64,000 nt of DNA from Streptomyces flaveolus (GCF_000716535.1 NZ_JNWV01000015.1:62001-126000), one strand, 5' to 3'; counted from the first letter of the stretch, positions 25,641-34,200 are shown. Program-made: numbers and translations. The notes: a model not told the origin generated them from the sequence alone.

Positions 25641-26128
25641 GCGGACTCACGCCCCCGAAGGTCGTAAATCGACGCGGGACCACCATAGCCGATATCCGAG
25701 CCCTGTGCACCCTGCCGTCCCGTGTTTTCCGGAGCCGCCTGGATCTGCGGATTGTTCTTACGCTCCTTGAGCTGCGCCTTTTCCTTCCGCTGCTTTTTGA
25801 TTTCCTCGATTTTTTCGTCGTGGGCGTGGCGCTTATGGGCGCTCTTTTCGAGTCCCGAGGTGACGCCCTTGAGGTGCTTGATGACGTCGTTCAGGGACTT
25901 TTCTACCGGGAAGGAACGCAGCCGGGCCTGGCCCCACTTGTCGCCCTCCACCCGGGTCTTGCGGCAATGCACGCGGGTCTCGCGCTGGAGGACGTCCAGC
26001 TTGGCAGCCATGTCCAGCACGACCCGGTGGAAGTCCGCGAGGTAGTGCGCGTAGGCGGCGGGGTTCTTCGCGATCTCGCGCAGCGCCTCGTCCGGGTCGT
26101 CGAAGAGAGGCTTGTCTTCGGTGCTCAC
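25637..26128 (-). CDS. Coiled-coil hypothetical protein
   Basis: 163 aa. Central and C-terminal Lys/Glu-rich helix (HAHDEKIEEIKKQRKEKAQLKERK) suggests a coiled coil. Base composition here and in the gene before is less GC-rich than their neighbours. Coupled to the 78-aa gene. Confidence 0.62.
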   Translation of the reverse strand: MSTEDKPLFDDPDEALREIAKNPAAYAHYLADFHRVVLDMAAKLDVLQRETRVHCRKTRVEGDKWGQARLRSFPVEKSLNDVIKHLKGVTSGLEKSAHKRHAHDEKIEEIKKQRKEKAQLKERKNNPQIQAAPENTGRQGAQGSDIGYGGPASIYDLRGRESA

Positions 26129-26251
26129 GGGGGTCCTCCGTTGGTCGGATCTGATGTACTCGGGGTGCTGTGGACTGCTTCCGGCAGTCGCAGCGAGGGC
26201 CAGCCCGATTCGAGCGGGCTGGCCCTCACTGGTGTGTGCCGGACGGCGGGG

Positions 26252-28420
26252 TCAGGTCAGGTATTTGTCCGCGTCCTTGGGCCGCAGCAGGCCGGCCTCC
26301 TTCAGCAGCCGGATCGCGCGGAGCTGGTTGACGCCCAGCTGAGTGCGGACGCGGCTGATGTTGACGAAGCCGTCCGTCTCGCGCGGCAGTTCCTGTACGA
26401 GCGGCAGCAGTTCGGCGTCCGTACGAGCGGGCGTGGCCGTACCGGTACGTCCGGCGGTGGCCGTTCCGCTTGTACGAGGGCGGGCGTCGGTCGTACTGGT
26501 ACGCCCGGACGGAATGCCGTCGGCCGGGGTCGTACGGGCGGTGACCGTCCCTGTACGCGCCCCGCCCTCGTACGCGGCCGGGCTGGTACGGCCGGAGTGC
26601 TCCGTACTAGTACGCGCGGCCCCGTTCGGGGCGGCTTGTACGCCGCTTGTACGGTCGCTGTACGCGCTAGTCAGGCCCGCATTGACTCCCGCCGGGGCGG
26701 GATGGTGTGGGGTGGGGTGTACAGGCTCCGTACGAGCGGTGCCGTGGGCCGTACCAGCGGGAGCTGTTCCGGCTGCCGTGCTGTACGAGTGGGTACCGGA
26801 CGGGCTTGTACGGGCGTGCTGCGTACCAGCGGGGGCGTCCGTACGCGCGGCCGTACCGGTACGTCCGTCCGTTCCGGTTGCCGTGTCCGTACCACCGTGT
26901 CCGTCCGTACCGGCGTCGTGCATGAGGGAGTGGACGCGCCAGATGACGGCCACGAAGATCAGCACGACGAACGTCGTCAGCCACCACGGTGCCGACGCGC
27001 CTTCGGGGACGAGGTGGGCCTGCTCCGAGAGGTGGAAGACGACGTTGGCCGACGCCATCAGCGCCAGCGCCGCCCCGATGTCCTTCTTGGTGCGGAACGC
27101 GGTGACGCAGTAGACGTCGATGCTGACGGGCAGCAGCGGGGCGACGTAGGGGTGGATGCCGACCATGCGGGCCAGCTCGTACTCGCCGGATGCCGCGAGC
27201 CCTACGCCGGCGGCGAGCGCGATCCACGGCGCCGTCTTCCACGCCTTGCGGCTGAGCTTGTGGTGCAGGCCGCGCCAGCGGGAGTTCGCGCGCTTGGCCT
27301 CGCGGGCCTCGTTCAGCAGCCGGCGGGCGCGGGCCTCGTCGGCCTGCGCCCGCTCCGTGATGCCCTTGGCCTTGCGCTCCGCCTCAGCGGTGATACGCCC
27401 GGCCTCCTTCTCGGCGGCCTGACGCAGCTGCGCGGCGACGGTCTTGGCTTCCTCCCGCAGCCGCTCGCGCTGCTTGTCGCACGCGGTCTTGAGCGTGCTG
27501 AGTTCGTCGGCGAGGGCCTTGCGCTTGGCGGCGGCCTGCGCGTCGAACTGGTCGGTGAGCGTGCGCAGCTGCTCACGCAGCTCGGCGCGGGCCTGCTCCG
27601 CCTCGGCGTGCGCGGCGGCGACATGGCCGTCGGCCTCGCGGCGCCGGTCGTCGGCGGCTTTGACCGCGTCCGCGTACAGCGCTTCCGCCTCAGCGCGGCG
27701 GGCGTCGTACTGGCCGGCGGCCGTCTTGGCGAGCTTGGCGAACCGCTCGCGGGCCTGCTCCACCTCGCGCTGCGCCGCGGCCACCAGTTCGTCGGCCTGC
27801 TCCTGCGCGCGGGCGAGGATCGCGCCGGCCTCAGTACGACGCTGCTCGACCAGAGCGGAGATCTCGGTGAGGTCGGCTTCGGCCAGGCGCCGCAGCTCGG
27901 CAACCGCCGTCGCGGTCGCCACGCGATCACTCGCGACCAGCTCGGTCAGGTCGGCGACCTGCGCGCGGGCTTCCTTCACCAGGGCCTCGGCCCGGTCGCG
28001 GGCCTCCGCCAAGAGCCGGTCCGCCTCACCGCGTGCCGTCTCCATCTCCGTCTTGGCTGCCCTGCGCTGGGCGGTGGCCTCCTGGTCCGCGTCGGCGGTG
28101 ATGCCCGCCGCTCGGGTCTGTGCCTCGGTCAGCAGCGCCGTGACCTGCTCGTGAGTGGCGGCGACGGTACGCGCCGCCGCCATCTCGGCTTCCGCCTGGA
28201 GGGCGGCGGCCTGCTCGCGCGCGGTGTCGATGATGTCGGCGGCCCGGTCCCGGGCGTCCGTGACTCCGGCCGGCGCCTCCAGGTTCAGGCTCGCGTCCGT
28301 TGTGTCGGCCGGGGCCGGGAGGGCGTCGGTGGTGGAGGCGGTGGGCTGCGCAGCCGGACGGGACGGGGCCGGCTTCTTCCGGGCGGTCGGCCTCTTGTTG
28401 CGGGTTCGGGTGGCGGCCAC
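26252..28420 (-). CDS. Coiled-coil / DUF2637-like membrane / winged-helix protein
   Basis: 722 aa from a GTG after GGAAGGAGG. The first 380 residues form a long coiled coil rich in Ala, Glu and Arg (KfrA-like appearance). A four-helix membrane block (WIALAAGVGLAASGEYELA..., LLPVSIDVYCVTAF, IGAALALMASANVVFHL, WLTTFVVLIFVAVIW) matches the DUF2637/Spd-type transfer membrane domain. A 170-residue Thr/Gly/Arg linker follows, then a wHTH-like end (FVNISRVRTQLGVNQLRAIRLLKEAG). It may tether plasmid DNA to the membrane during transfer. Confidence 0.75.
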   Translation of the reverse strand: MAATRTRNKRPTARKKPAPSRPAAQPTASTTDALPAPADTTDASLNLEAPAGVTDARDRAADIIDTAREQAAALQAEAEMAAARTVAATHEQVTALLTEAQTRAAGITADADQEATAQRRAAKTEMETARGEADRLLAEARDRAEALVKEARAQVADLTELVASDRVATATAVAELRRLAEADLTEISALVEQRRTEAGAILARAQEQADELVAAAQREVEQARERFAKLAKTAAGQYDARRAEAEALYADAVKAADDRRREADGHVAAAHAEAEQARAELREQLRTLTDQFDAQAAAKRKALADELSTLKTACDKQRERLREEAKTVAAQLRQAAEKEAGRITAEAERKAKGITERAQADEARARRLLNEAREAKRANSRWRGLHHKLSRKAWKTAPWIALAAGVGLAASGEYELARMVGIHPYVAPLLPVSIDVYCVTAFRTKKDIGAALALMASANVVFHLSEQAHLVPEGASAPWWLTTFVVLIFVAVIWRVHSLMHDAGTDGHGGTDTATGTDGRTGTAARTDAPAGTQHARTSPSGTHSYSTAAGTAPAGTAHGTARTEPVHPTPHHPAPAGVNAGLTSAYSDRTSGVQAAPNGAARTSTEHSGRTSPAAYEGGARTGTVTARTTPADGIPSGRTSTTDARPRTSGTATAGRTGTATPARTDAELLPLVQELPRETDGFVNISRVRTQLGVNQLRAIRLLKEAGLLRPKDADKYLT
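26395..26912. repeat. GTAC-dense array inside a coding linker
   Basis: I count about 28 copies of the palindromic tetramer GTAC in roughly 520 bp, where about 2 are expected by chance. On the coding strand they fall across codon boundaries as xGT-ACx (Gly-Thr, Arg-Thr, Ser-Thr), using GGT, CGT and AGT codons that are unusual in this GC-rich genome. Confidence 0.75.
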
Positions 28421-28486
28421 GCCGCCTCCTTCCAGATCGGGTGCCGCCCCGGGTGGGCGGCGCTGTCTCACAGAGGTGGAGCTGAC

Positions 28487-28518
28487 GGGACGGCCTCCAC
28501 GGTGTGGTCGGCCGTCCC
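28487..28518. terminator. GC hairpin
   Basis: GGGACGGCC / GGCCGTCCC (9 bp, 14-nt loop) after the stop of the gene at 28538. Confidence 0.55.
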
Positions 28519-28537
28519 AATGCGTGCTGGAGGCGGG

Positions 28538-29119
28538 TTAGGCCGCCTGCTCCTCGAAGCCGACGGTGCCGGGGCCGTAGGTGCGGGCGAACCGGGCGCC
28601 GGCGGTCAGCAGCGCGGTGACGTCCGCGTGGGTGCGGTGCTGGCGCTCCGACCAGGGCGTGGCGCGGGCGGATTCGGACCCGGTGTGCGCCTGGATCACC
28701 CGGTCCAGGACGCAGCCCGCTACGAACGCGGTGTCCATGTCGCCGTGTCCGCCGTCCTCGCCGACGTGACGCAGGGCGGTGGCCAGGGTCCGCTGTGGAC
28801 CGGTGCCGCTCTCGCTCTCGTCGTGGACGAAGCGCAACAGCGCGCGGAGCATGTCCTTGACCGTCATGGAGTCGTCGGCGGCGACGTCCACGCCGCCGGT
28901 CGACCAGTCCCGGCTGTAGTCGTAGACACGGATCCAGCCGTCCTTGTCGAGCAGGGTGATGGTGGCCTCCAGGTGGCGGGCCACGGCCTCGCCGGAGGAC
29001 TCCTCACCGGACGGGCCGATCCACAGCGGCAGGTAGGAGTCGGCGGCGAGTTCGGCCGCCTTGCTCAGCGTCACGTCGGAGAACACCGCAGCAGCGGGGG
29101 CGGTCGTCGTCTCGGGCAT
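28538..29119 (-). CDS. Hypothetical protein
   Basis: 193 aa, acidic, alpha/beta. Helices such as VKDMLRALLRFVHDESES and AFVAGCVLDRVIQAHTG. No family recognised. It opens a group of short genes (28.5-31.8 kb) each followed by a GC hairpin. Confidence 0.6.
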   Translation of the reverse strand: MPETTTAPAAAVFSDVTLSKAAELAADSYLPLWIGPSGEESSGEAVARHLEATITLLDKDGWIRVYDYSRDWSTGGVDVAADDSMTVKDMLRALLRFVHDESESGTGPQRTLATALRHVGEDGGHGDMDTAFVAGCVLDRVIQAHTGSESARATPWSERQHRTHADVTALLTAGARFARTYGPGTVGFEEQAA

Positions 29120-29145
29120 GTGAGCCTCATCTCGGGGTTCGTTGG

Positions 29146-29231
29146 GTCCGGTCTGTCCGGCTCCCCGTCACCGCCCGACCCGGCCCGCCGGAAGACTCGG
29201 CGGGTCGGGTCGGGCGGATCAGGCAACCGCC
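29146..29231. repeat. 85-bp direct repeat, copy 1
   Basis: Starts GTCCGGTCTGTCCGGCTCC and contains an inverted repeat GCCCGACCCG...CGGGTCGGGC. Nearly the same block recurs at 29437-29520. It probably serves as terminator for the DUF4314-like gene. Confidence 0.6.
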
Positions 29232-29239
29232 AGCCGGGC

Positions 29240-29416
29240 TCACTGCGAGGCGCTGACCCATTCCTCGCTGCCCAGGAAGGTGCGGCGGCCGTCGTCCATG
29301 CGGACGGTGAGGTCGCCGTCGACGTGGACCTCTTCGACGGTGCCCTGGTCCCCGGTGTGGTGCCGGGTGCCGAGCGCCTCGACGTCGGTGGTGAGCGTGA
29401 TACGCGTTCCTCGCAT
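29240..29416 (-). CDS. DUF4314-like small protein
   Basis: 58 aa, starting MRGTRITLTTDVEALGT with ribosome site GAAAGGAC. The pattern GDQGTVEEVHVDGDLTVRMDDGRR is an SH3-like barrel as in DUF4314. It is easy to miss because it lies under longer spurious frames. Flanked by the two copies of an 85-bp repeat. Confidence 0.68.
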   Translation of the reverse strand: MRGTRITLTTDVEALGTRHHTGDQGTVEEVHVDGDLTVRMDDGRRTFLGSEEWVSASQ

Positions 29417-29436
29417 GACCAGTCCTTTCGGTCGTG

Positions 29437-29520
29437 GTCCGGACTGTCCGGCTCCCCGTCACCGCCCGACCCGACCCGCCGGAAAGGCCGGCGGGCTGGT
29501 GCGGGCGGATCAGGCAGCCG
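29437..29520. repeat. 85-bp direct repeat, copy 2
   Basis: Starts GTCCGGACTGTCCGGCTCC; aligns with copy 1 over its whole length with scattered differences, and has its own hairpin. Confidence 0.6.
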
Positions 29521-29778
29521 TCAGGCCGCGGCCGCGAGAGGACGGTGCGGGGCGATGACCCGGCCGTCGGGGAGCAGCTCGCCGGTGTCCTCGAAGAGCA
29601 GGACTCCGTTGCACAGCAGGCTCCAGCCCTGCTCCGGGTGGGTGGCCACCGTGTGCGCGGCCTCCCGGTCCGGGCTCTCGGCGGTCGGGCAGGCCGGCGT
29701 GTGCGTGCACAGGGCTTCCGGTAGCCGGGCGGTGCCGGAGGCGGTCGTGGCGGTGTCGAGCTGGCTGCTGTGGCGCAT
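29521..29778 (-). CDS. DUF5999-like protein
   Basis: 85 aa. CTHTPACPTAESPDREAAH...HPEQGWSLLCNG and FEDTGELLPDG match the short Cys-containing DUF5999 family of actinomycetes, of unknown function, often near whiB genes. Confidence 0.75.
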   Translation of the reverse strand: MRHSSQLDTATTASGTARLPEALCTHTPACPTAESPDREAAHTVATHPEQGWSLLCNGVLLFEDTGELLPDGRVIAPHRPLAAAA

Positions 29779-29919
29779 GTGCTCTCCTGGTGAAGAACGG
29801 CAGGCCCGAGGCGTCCCCGGGCTGAGGTGTGGGGGAGGCCGACCGCCCGTACGGCGGCTGGTCGGCCTGCTCGATCAGCGCGGTACGGGGGGAGGTTCGC
29901 TCTCCGTCCCGTGGCGCGG

Positions 29920-30099
29920 TCAGCCTCGCCTCTGCTTCTGCTTGGCGAGGTAGGCGTCCTGGAGCCGGGCGAACGACTCGAACAGCCGCCTTCCGGCCGG
30001 ACAGTTGGGGGTGTCACGGGTGCAGCCGTCGCAGGATGCGACGTGTACCTGATAGGCACGGTGAGCTGCCTGGTAGCGCTGGTACAGGTCGTCAGGCAC
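29920..30099 (-). CDS. Small Cys-containing protein
   Basis: 59 aa from the GTG at 30099. SCDGCTRDTPNCPAGRRLFESF has a CxxC and a third Cys, a possible metal site. Overlaps the next gene by 8 bp. Confidence 0.55.
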   Translation of the reverse strand: MPDDLYQRYQAAHRAYQVHVASCDGCTRDTPNCPAGRRLFESFARLQDAYLAKQKQRRG

Positions 30100-30304
30100 C
30101 GGCCTGTCTCTCGTGGTGATGCCGGCGGGCAGGGTGAAGGTCGGTGACACGGTGCCCGGCCTCCCACGCCGTGGCAGCCGCCAAAGCGGCGGCCGCCAGC
30201 AGCAGACGTGCCAAGGGATGCCCGGAACCGACAGTGGATGCGGCTCGTGCGGCGCGTTGCTGCGCCGCACGAGCCGCGTCTACGGGATTCAGCAGTGCTG
30301 ACAC
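30092..30304 (-). CDS. Small protein with one hydrophobic helix
   Basis: About 70 aa (…DAARAAQQRAARAASTVGSGHPLARLLLAAAALAAATAWE...). It overlaps both neighbours, and the GTG start is weak because AGGAG touches it. Probably translationally coupled. Confidence 0.4.
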   Translation of the reverse strand: MSALLNPVDAARAAQQRAARAASTVGSGHPLARLLLAAAALAAATAWEAGHRVTDLHPARRHHHERQAGA

Positions 30305-30390
30305 TCCTGCGTGTCGGACCACAGGCCGCACACGGCGCACTGCCACAAGTGCCGCAAGGACCTGGTGCACATGGTCAGGCGGCTGCGCAT
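30289..30390 (-). CDS. 33-aa Cys-rich peptide
   Basis: Ends WQCAVCGLWSDTQECQHC, a four-Cys zinc ribbon. The ATG shares TGATG with the stop of the upstream gene, which argues that it is translated. Too short for standard gene finders. Confidence 0.5.
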   Translation of the reverse strand: MRSRLTMCTRSLRHLWQCAVCGLWSDTQECQHC

Positions 30391-30737
30391 CAGGCGACTG
30401 CCGTTCCGGCTGTCTGGACGCGTCCCTGGGAGCAACGGCACTGCCAGTAACCGCACAGCCCGCACGCGTCCTGCTCGTCCTCGGTCAGCGCGGTGAGCCG
30501 GGCCCGCATCTCGGCGACCGTGCGCGGCGCGCGCCGGCCGGCCGGAATCGTGGCGTCCTGCGCGCGGACGACCACCAGGAGGTGGGCACCAAGCCCGGAA
30601 CCGGGCTCGACGGCGCACGTCCTGCGGTCCGAGCGAGGGGCGCGGTGGGCGTTGACCGCGTCCAGGACCCGGGCGAACCTGTCGTCACCCACCTGTGGTG
30701 CCCGGGTGACCGGGCGTGTGATCATCGTCGTGTTCAA
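30390..30737 (-). CDS. Hypothetical protein with C-terminal Cys motif
   Basis: 115 aa. The end ALTEDEQDACGLCGYWQCRCSQGR contains four Cys. Coupled to the 33-aa peptide. Similar short proteins are frequent in Streptomyces plasmids. Confidence 0.6.
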   Translation of the reverse strand: MNTTMITRPVTRAPQVGDDRFARVLDAVNAHRAPRSDRRTCAVEPGSGLGAHLLVVVRAQDATIPAGRRAPRTVAEMRARLTALTEDEQDACGLCGYWQCRCSQGRVQTAGTAVA

Positions 30738-30882
30738 GAGAGAGTCTCGCTTTCTTGATCACAGACGGCCCCGGAAGGTCAGAGCTCCGGGGCCGTCACC
30801 TTTTGACTGGCCGGACGGCCGGCCACGACCCGTCTCCCGCCCTTGGTGCTCTGGTGGGCGGGAGGCGGACCGTGGCTGGCCG

Positions 30883-31170
30883 TCAGGCGACGGCCGCGAG
30901 GGCGGGCTTGGCGGGGCGGATCAGGTAGTCGCTGTCCGTCCATACCGTGCCGACAGCGAAAGGCTGGGCTTCGGGGCGGAGGGTGTCGCGGACGATGAGC
31001 GCCCACCGGGCAGCGGTCCGGCGCAGCAGCTGCGCGGCGTCTGCCGGGTTGATGACGAGCGCCAGGACCTCGAACCGGCCGTCCACGTTCTGGTAGATGG
31101 CCCCCGGCCGGCGGGGGCCGATCTCGTCCTCGACGCTCGGGCGGATCTGGCGGGATGCGATGCTGGGCAC
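30883..31170 (-). CDS. Hypothetical protein
   Basis: 95 aa, GTG start after GAGAGGAC. Strand-rich (RFEVLALVINPADAAQLLRRTAARWALIVRD). Not recognised. Confidence 0.55.
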   Translation of the reverse strand: MPSIASRQIRPSVEDEIGPRRPGAIYQNVDGRFEVLALVINPADAAQLLRRTAARWALIVRDTLRPEAQPFAVGTVWTDSDYLIRPAKPALAAVA

Positions 31171-31466
31171 GTGGTCTGTCCTCTCTGGTGGGGTGACCGC
31201 GAAAAGAACCCCCAGGGGCGCATCCCTGGCGGTTCGTCGCGTGCGGGCCCCATGGCGGGGCAGTTGCGCTCTGATCCTGCGCACTCCATCGAGCCCGGGG
31301 GCTCGGTCGATGCGGGCAGCGCAGGCTGCGAGGGACGCGGCACAGGTAGCGATGCCGGGTGCAAGGTGGCCGCATCTGGCCCTGCGTAGGGGTGCATCAG
31401 CGCGCGGGTGCTGGGGCGCAGAGATGTCAACGGGAGCCGAAAGCCTGGTCGGCGTTCGTCATCGCC

Positions 31467-31721
31467 TCACTCTGTGGTCCGGGCACGATTGCGGGCGGCA
31501 CGGCGCTTGAGCGAGCGCCGCTCCGCCTCACTCAGACCGCCCCAGACACCGAAGTCCTGGCCGGATTCAAGCGCCCACTGCAGGCACCGCTCGATGACCG
31601 AGCAGCGGGCGCAGACGGCTTTGGCTTCCCGAATTTGGAGCAGGGCCGGGCCGGTGTCCCCGATCGGGAAGAACAGGTCCGGGTCCTCGTCGCGGCAGAC
31701 CGCGTTGTGGCGCCAGTCCAT
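31467..31721 (-). CDS. WhiB-family Fe-S transcription factor
   Basis: 84 aa. All WhiB hallmarks: C in NAVCRDEDPDLFFP, CARC and C in IERCLQWA (four cluster ligands), GVWGG turn, and a basic tail RSLKRRAARNRAR. Wbl proteins sense redox or NO through a 4Fe-4S cluster and bind the main sigma factor. Plasmid-borne copies are common. A 27-aa reading frame directly upstream is likely co-transcribed. Confidence 0.92.
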   Translation of the reverse strand: MDWRHNAVCRDEDPDLFFPIGDTGPALLQIREAKAVCARCSVIERCLQWALESGQDFGVWGGLSEAERRSLKRRAARNRARTTE

Positions 31722-31726
31722 GCCAC

Positions 31727-31810
31727 TCACTTCCCCTGCCGAACGCGGCGCAGGGCCTCGTCCATGTCCGGGTCGGAGTCGGCGGGGTGCTGTGCGATGC
31801 TGGTGTGCAT
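31727..31810 (-). CDS. 27-aa reading frame upstream of whiB
   Basis: Starts MHTSIAQHPADSDPDMDEAL after a good GGAGG ribosome site and ends 5 bp before the whiB start. It could couple or attenuate whiB translation, or be a small acidic protein. Confidence 0.45.
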   Translation of the reverse strand: MHTSIAQHPADSDPDMDEALRRVRQGK

Positions 31811-31868
31811 CGGGTCCTCCAAGCGGGTCCTGGACAGCCCCGGCGGGTCTCAAGTCACCGGGGCTGTC

Positions 31869-31898
31869 GTCGTGTTGGCTCTCGTCGTGTTGGCTCTC
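31869..31898. repeat. 15-bp tandem repeat
   Basis: GTCGTGTTGGCTCTC twice, head to tail, next to a terminator hairpin. Confidence 0.6.
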
Positions 31899-31908
31899 GT
31901 ACGAGCAG

Positions 31909-31952
31909 CCACGGCCCCGGCCGCCCCTTGTGCAGGGTGGCCGGGGCCGTGG
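31909..31952. terminator. 14-bp perfect hairpin
   Basis: CCACGGCCCCGGCC / GGCCGGGGCCGTGG with a 16-nt loop, just after the stop of the minus-strand gene at 31972. Confidence 0.65.
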
Positions 31953-31971
31953 TCGTTCGTCCAGGAGCGGG

Positions 31972-32727
31972 TCAGCGCGCGGGGAGCTTGGGGTGGAGCG
32001 TCTTGAGCGGCACCGGCGGCGCGCCCAGCGGCGTGTCACCGTCAGGCAGCTGCGCACGCCGGGTGTCGGCCTCGCGGACCGCTGACTCGGTCGATGCCCA
32101 CTGCATTTCCCGTAGCAGCCACAGGGTCCGGCCGTCGCCCGGTTCCCCCTCTTCCTTCCGGGCCGCAGCGGCAACGGACGCGTTGCGCAGCTTGTAGAGG
32201 TAGAGACGGGCGAGCGGGCTGCCCTCAGCACAGTGGGTGTGGCCGGACTTCTGGCACACCGTGCACTGCTCGGCGTGAGCCCGGTACAGCCTGAGCGCGC
32301 CCTTGGCGTCCAGGTCCTGGACCACCATGTGAGTAACGGCCGGCGTGGCTGCGACCTTGGGTTTGCGCCGCACGGTGGTCCGGCGACGGGCGGCGGTCTC
32401 GGCACCGCCGTCCTCCAGGCGCTTCTGCCACGCCTCGAACGCGACGTCCACACTGACCAGGCGGTTGCTGCCCTGGCAACGGACCGCTGCATCCTTGCCC
32501 GCGCGGCCCGTGTCATGCGGGACTAACTTCTGCTGCCTGGCCTGGATGCCGGTGATCGGTACCCACGTCTTGCAGTCGGGGCAGATCAGCGAAGCGCAAG
32601 AGGGGCGCAGGTCGTACTGGTGGGGCTTGAGGCTGGAGATGACGAGCGCCGGGCGGGGGCTGACGTTCCGGGAGCGGGTCCGGCTCCTGCGGGCACGTGC
32701 GGTGCGCTCAAGGCGCGAAGCAGACAT
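31972..32727 (-). CDS. Zinc-ribbon hypothetical protein
   Basis: 251 aa. CPDC near res 49 with a later Cys (VRCQG) and a second group CTVCQKSGHTHC suggest two metal sites. A strongly basic N-terminus (RARRSRTRSR) may bind nucleic acid. Unknown family. Confidence 0.6.
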   Translation of the reverse strand: MSASRLERTARARRSRTRSRNVSPRPALVISSLKPHQYDLRPSCASLICPDCKTWVPITGIQARQQKLVPHDTGRAGKDAAVRCQGSNRLVSVDVAFEAWQKRLEDGGAETAARRRTTVRRKPKVAATPAVTHMVVQDLDAKGALRLYRAHAEQCTVCQKSGHTHCAEGSPLARLYLYKLRNASVAAAARKEEGEPGDGRTLWLLREMQWASTESAVREADTRRAQLPDGDTPLGAPPVPLKTLHPKLPAR

Positions 32728-33032
32728 GCGAACTCCTCACGGACGGAGTGACAGGGGCGCGTCGCGGTGCTCTCTCCGCCCTCCGGGCCGCACGGGAAGC
32801 CGGGCGTCCCGCAGGACAGACAGCGCACAGCGCTGCGACGTGCATGCAGGGCGTCGTGCTGTCAGGCCCGGGGGAGTTTGGTGGAGCTCTCGACCCTGGC
32901 CACCCAAGGGGTGGACGACTTCCTGCGATGGTGCTGATAAGGGGACCGTTCGATCCGGCTCCCTCATCCGGCGCCGCCCGCAGGACGGTTCCGGGTGGGG
33001 GAGCCGGGTCCGAAGACCCGGCGGCGGTGGCT

Positions 33033-33422
33033 TCAGGCCGTGCTCGGGAGGGGCGCGGCGGTCGGCAGCGCGGTCCGCAGCTGCGCTGCGTAGGGGAGAA
33101 GCGCGTCGACCAGGTACTCACGGACTCGGGCGCTGATCGTGGGGTCGTCGGCGACGATGTCGCGGGCCGCGTCGACACGAGCCTGGATTTCGGCGCTGTG
33201 GCTGAGCGACAGCTCGTGGCTCTGGCTCGGGGCGGCGGCCACGACGGCGGCGACGTAGGCGCGCATCTTGCGCCGGGTGCTGGCGGGTTCATCCAGCGGC
33301 GTACCGAACGCCGCGTCCAGGTCCAGGTCGGTGAACTCGGGGAGCTGCACCTCAACCGCCTCCTGGAGTGCGAGCGTTTCCGCGTCGAAGTCCTCGGTGG
33401 CGGAATGGTGGGTGACGTTCAT
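33033..33422 (-). CDS. Helical hypothetical protein
   Basis: 129 aa, first gene (upstream end) of the long minus-strand run. Acidic N-terminus then helices. The 300 bp between it and the previous gene hold GC hairpins but no other gene. Confidence 0.58.
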   Translation of the reverse strand: MNVTHHSATEDFDAETLALQEAVEVQLPEFTDLDLDAAFGTPLDEPASTRRKMRAYVAAVVAAAPSQSHELSLSHSAEIQARVDAARDIVADDPTISARVREYLVDALLPYAAQLRTALPTAAPLPSTA

Positions 33423-33551
33423 GCGGGTGGAGCTCCTTGTCGTAGAGGTCCGCCGTGGGGCGGGACACCGTCGTTCAGATGCACTAAGGCAGGCGGAACG
33501 ATTGCCTCCCGGCGGCCTGCCCCTCCGGGTCGGCCTGCATTGAACATAAGG

Positions 33552-33581
33552 CCATAAGCCTTAAGTTGGCAAGGCTTATGG
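33552..33581. promoter_or_regulatory. Operator-like inverted repeat before the UTRA/GntR pair
   Basis: Perfect 11-bp arms CCATAAGCCTT / AAGGCTTATGG with an 8-nt spacer containing a possible -35 TTGGCA. It shares CCTTAAGT with the repeat at 35015, so both are candidate sites for the GntR protein. Confidence 0.6.
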
Positions 33582-33645
33582 TGCACCGTGCTAGGTCAAG
33601 TCGCCGAGCATTAGGGTTCTGGCACAGGCCGGCTGGCTGAAAGGA

Positions 33646-34197
33646 ATGAGCGTGAGCAGCGATAACGCGTGGATCGGGGACGCCCAGCCGTACCTCACGC
33701 CACGCCGGAAGGGGGAACGTGACGCCTGGAGTTCGGAGGCTGCCGCACGTGGACACCGCGGCACCCAGCGGTTGCTCGCAGTGGAGGAGGTTGATCCTCC
33801 GAGCGCGGTGCGCAACTTCTTCGAGATGGGCCCGCAGGAGAAAGCGGTGGTCCGCCGCCGGCTGATCCTGCTTGACGGCGAGCCGGTCGAACTCGCCGAC
33901 TCCTACTACCCGGCACGCGTTGCGCGCGGTACGCAGCTCGCTGAGCCCGGAAAGATCCGGGGCGGTGCCGTCACACTTCTGGCGACCATGGGGCTCATCC
34001 CGGAAGACAGCCCGCTCGAAGATGTCGCTGCCGAAATCGCTTCCCCCAGCCACTGCGACGCGCTGGGCTTGCGACCGGGTTCGCCTGTCCTGATCTTGAC
34101 GCGCTTCACCAGGTCCACCGCTGGAGAGCCCATGGAGGTGAGCGTCATGACGATGACGCGGCACCTCCGCTACCGACAGAGGAAGGAGGCGAGCTGA
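33646..34197 (+). CDS. Stand-alone UTRA (effector-binding) domain protein
   Basis: 183 aa. From about residue 40 it follows the UTRA ligand domain of GntR/HutC regulators (PPSAVRNFFEMG...EKAVVRRRLILLDGEPVELADSYYP...), and parallels residues 110-254 of the next gene. No winged-helix domain precedes it, only about 40 polar residues. It could dimerise with the full GntR protein and act as co-sensor or antagonist; that is inference. Three bases separate its stop from the next ATG. Confidence 0.75.
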   Translation: MSVSSDNAWIGDAQPYLTPRRKGERDAWSSEAAARGHRGTQRLLAVEEVDPPSAVRNFFEMGPQEKAVVRRRLILLDGEPVELADSYYPARVARGTQLAEPGKIRGGAVTLLATMGLIPEDSPLEDVAAEIASPSHCDALGLRPGSPVLILTRFTRSTAGEPMEVSVMTMTRHLRYRQRKEAS

Positions 34198-34200
34198 GAG

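Noticed and set aside
25820..29953. A 1377-codon open frame on the plus strand
   Set aside because: It runs antisense through several well-supported minus-strand genes (coiled-coil/DUF2637 protein, DUF4314-like, DUF5999-like). It is a GC-bias shadow with no recognisable domains.
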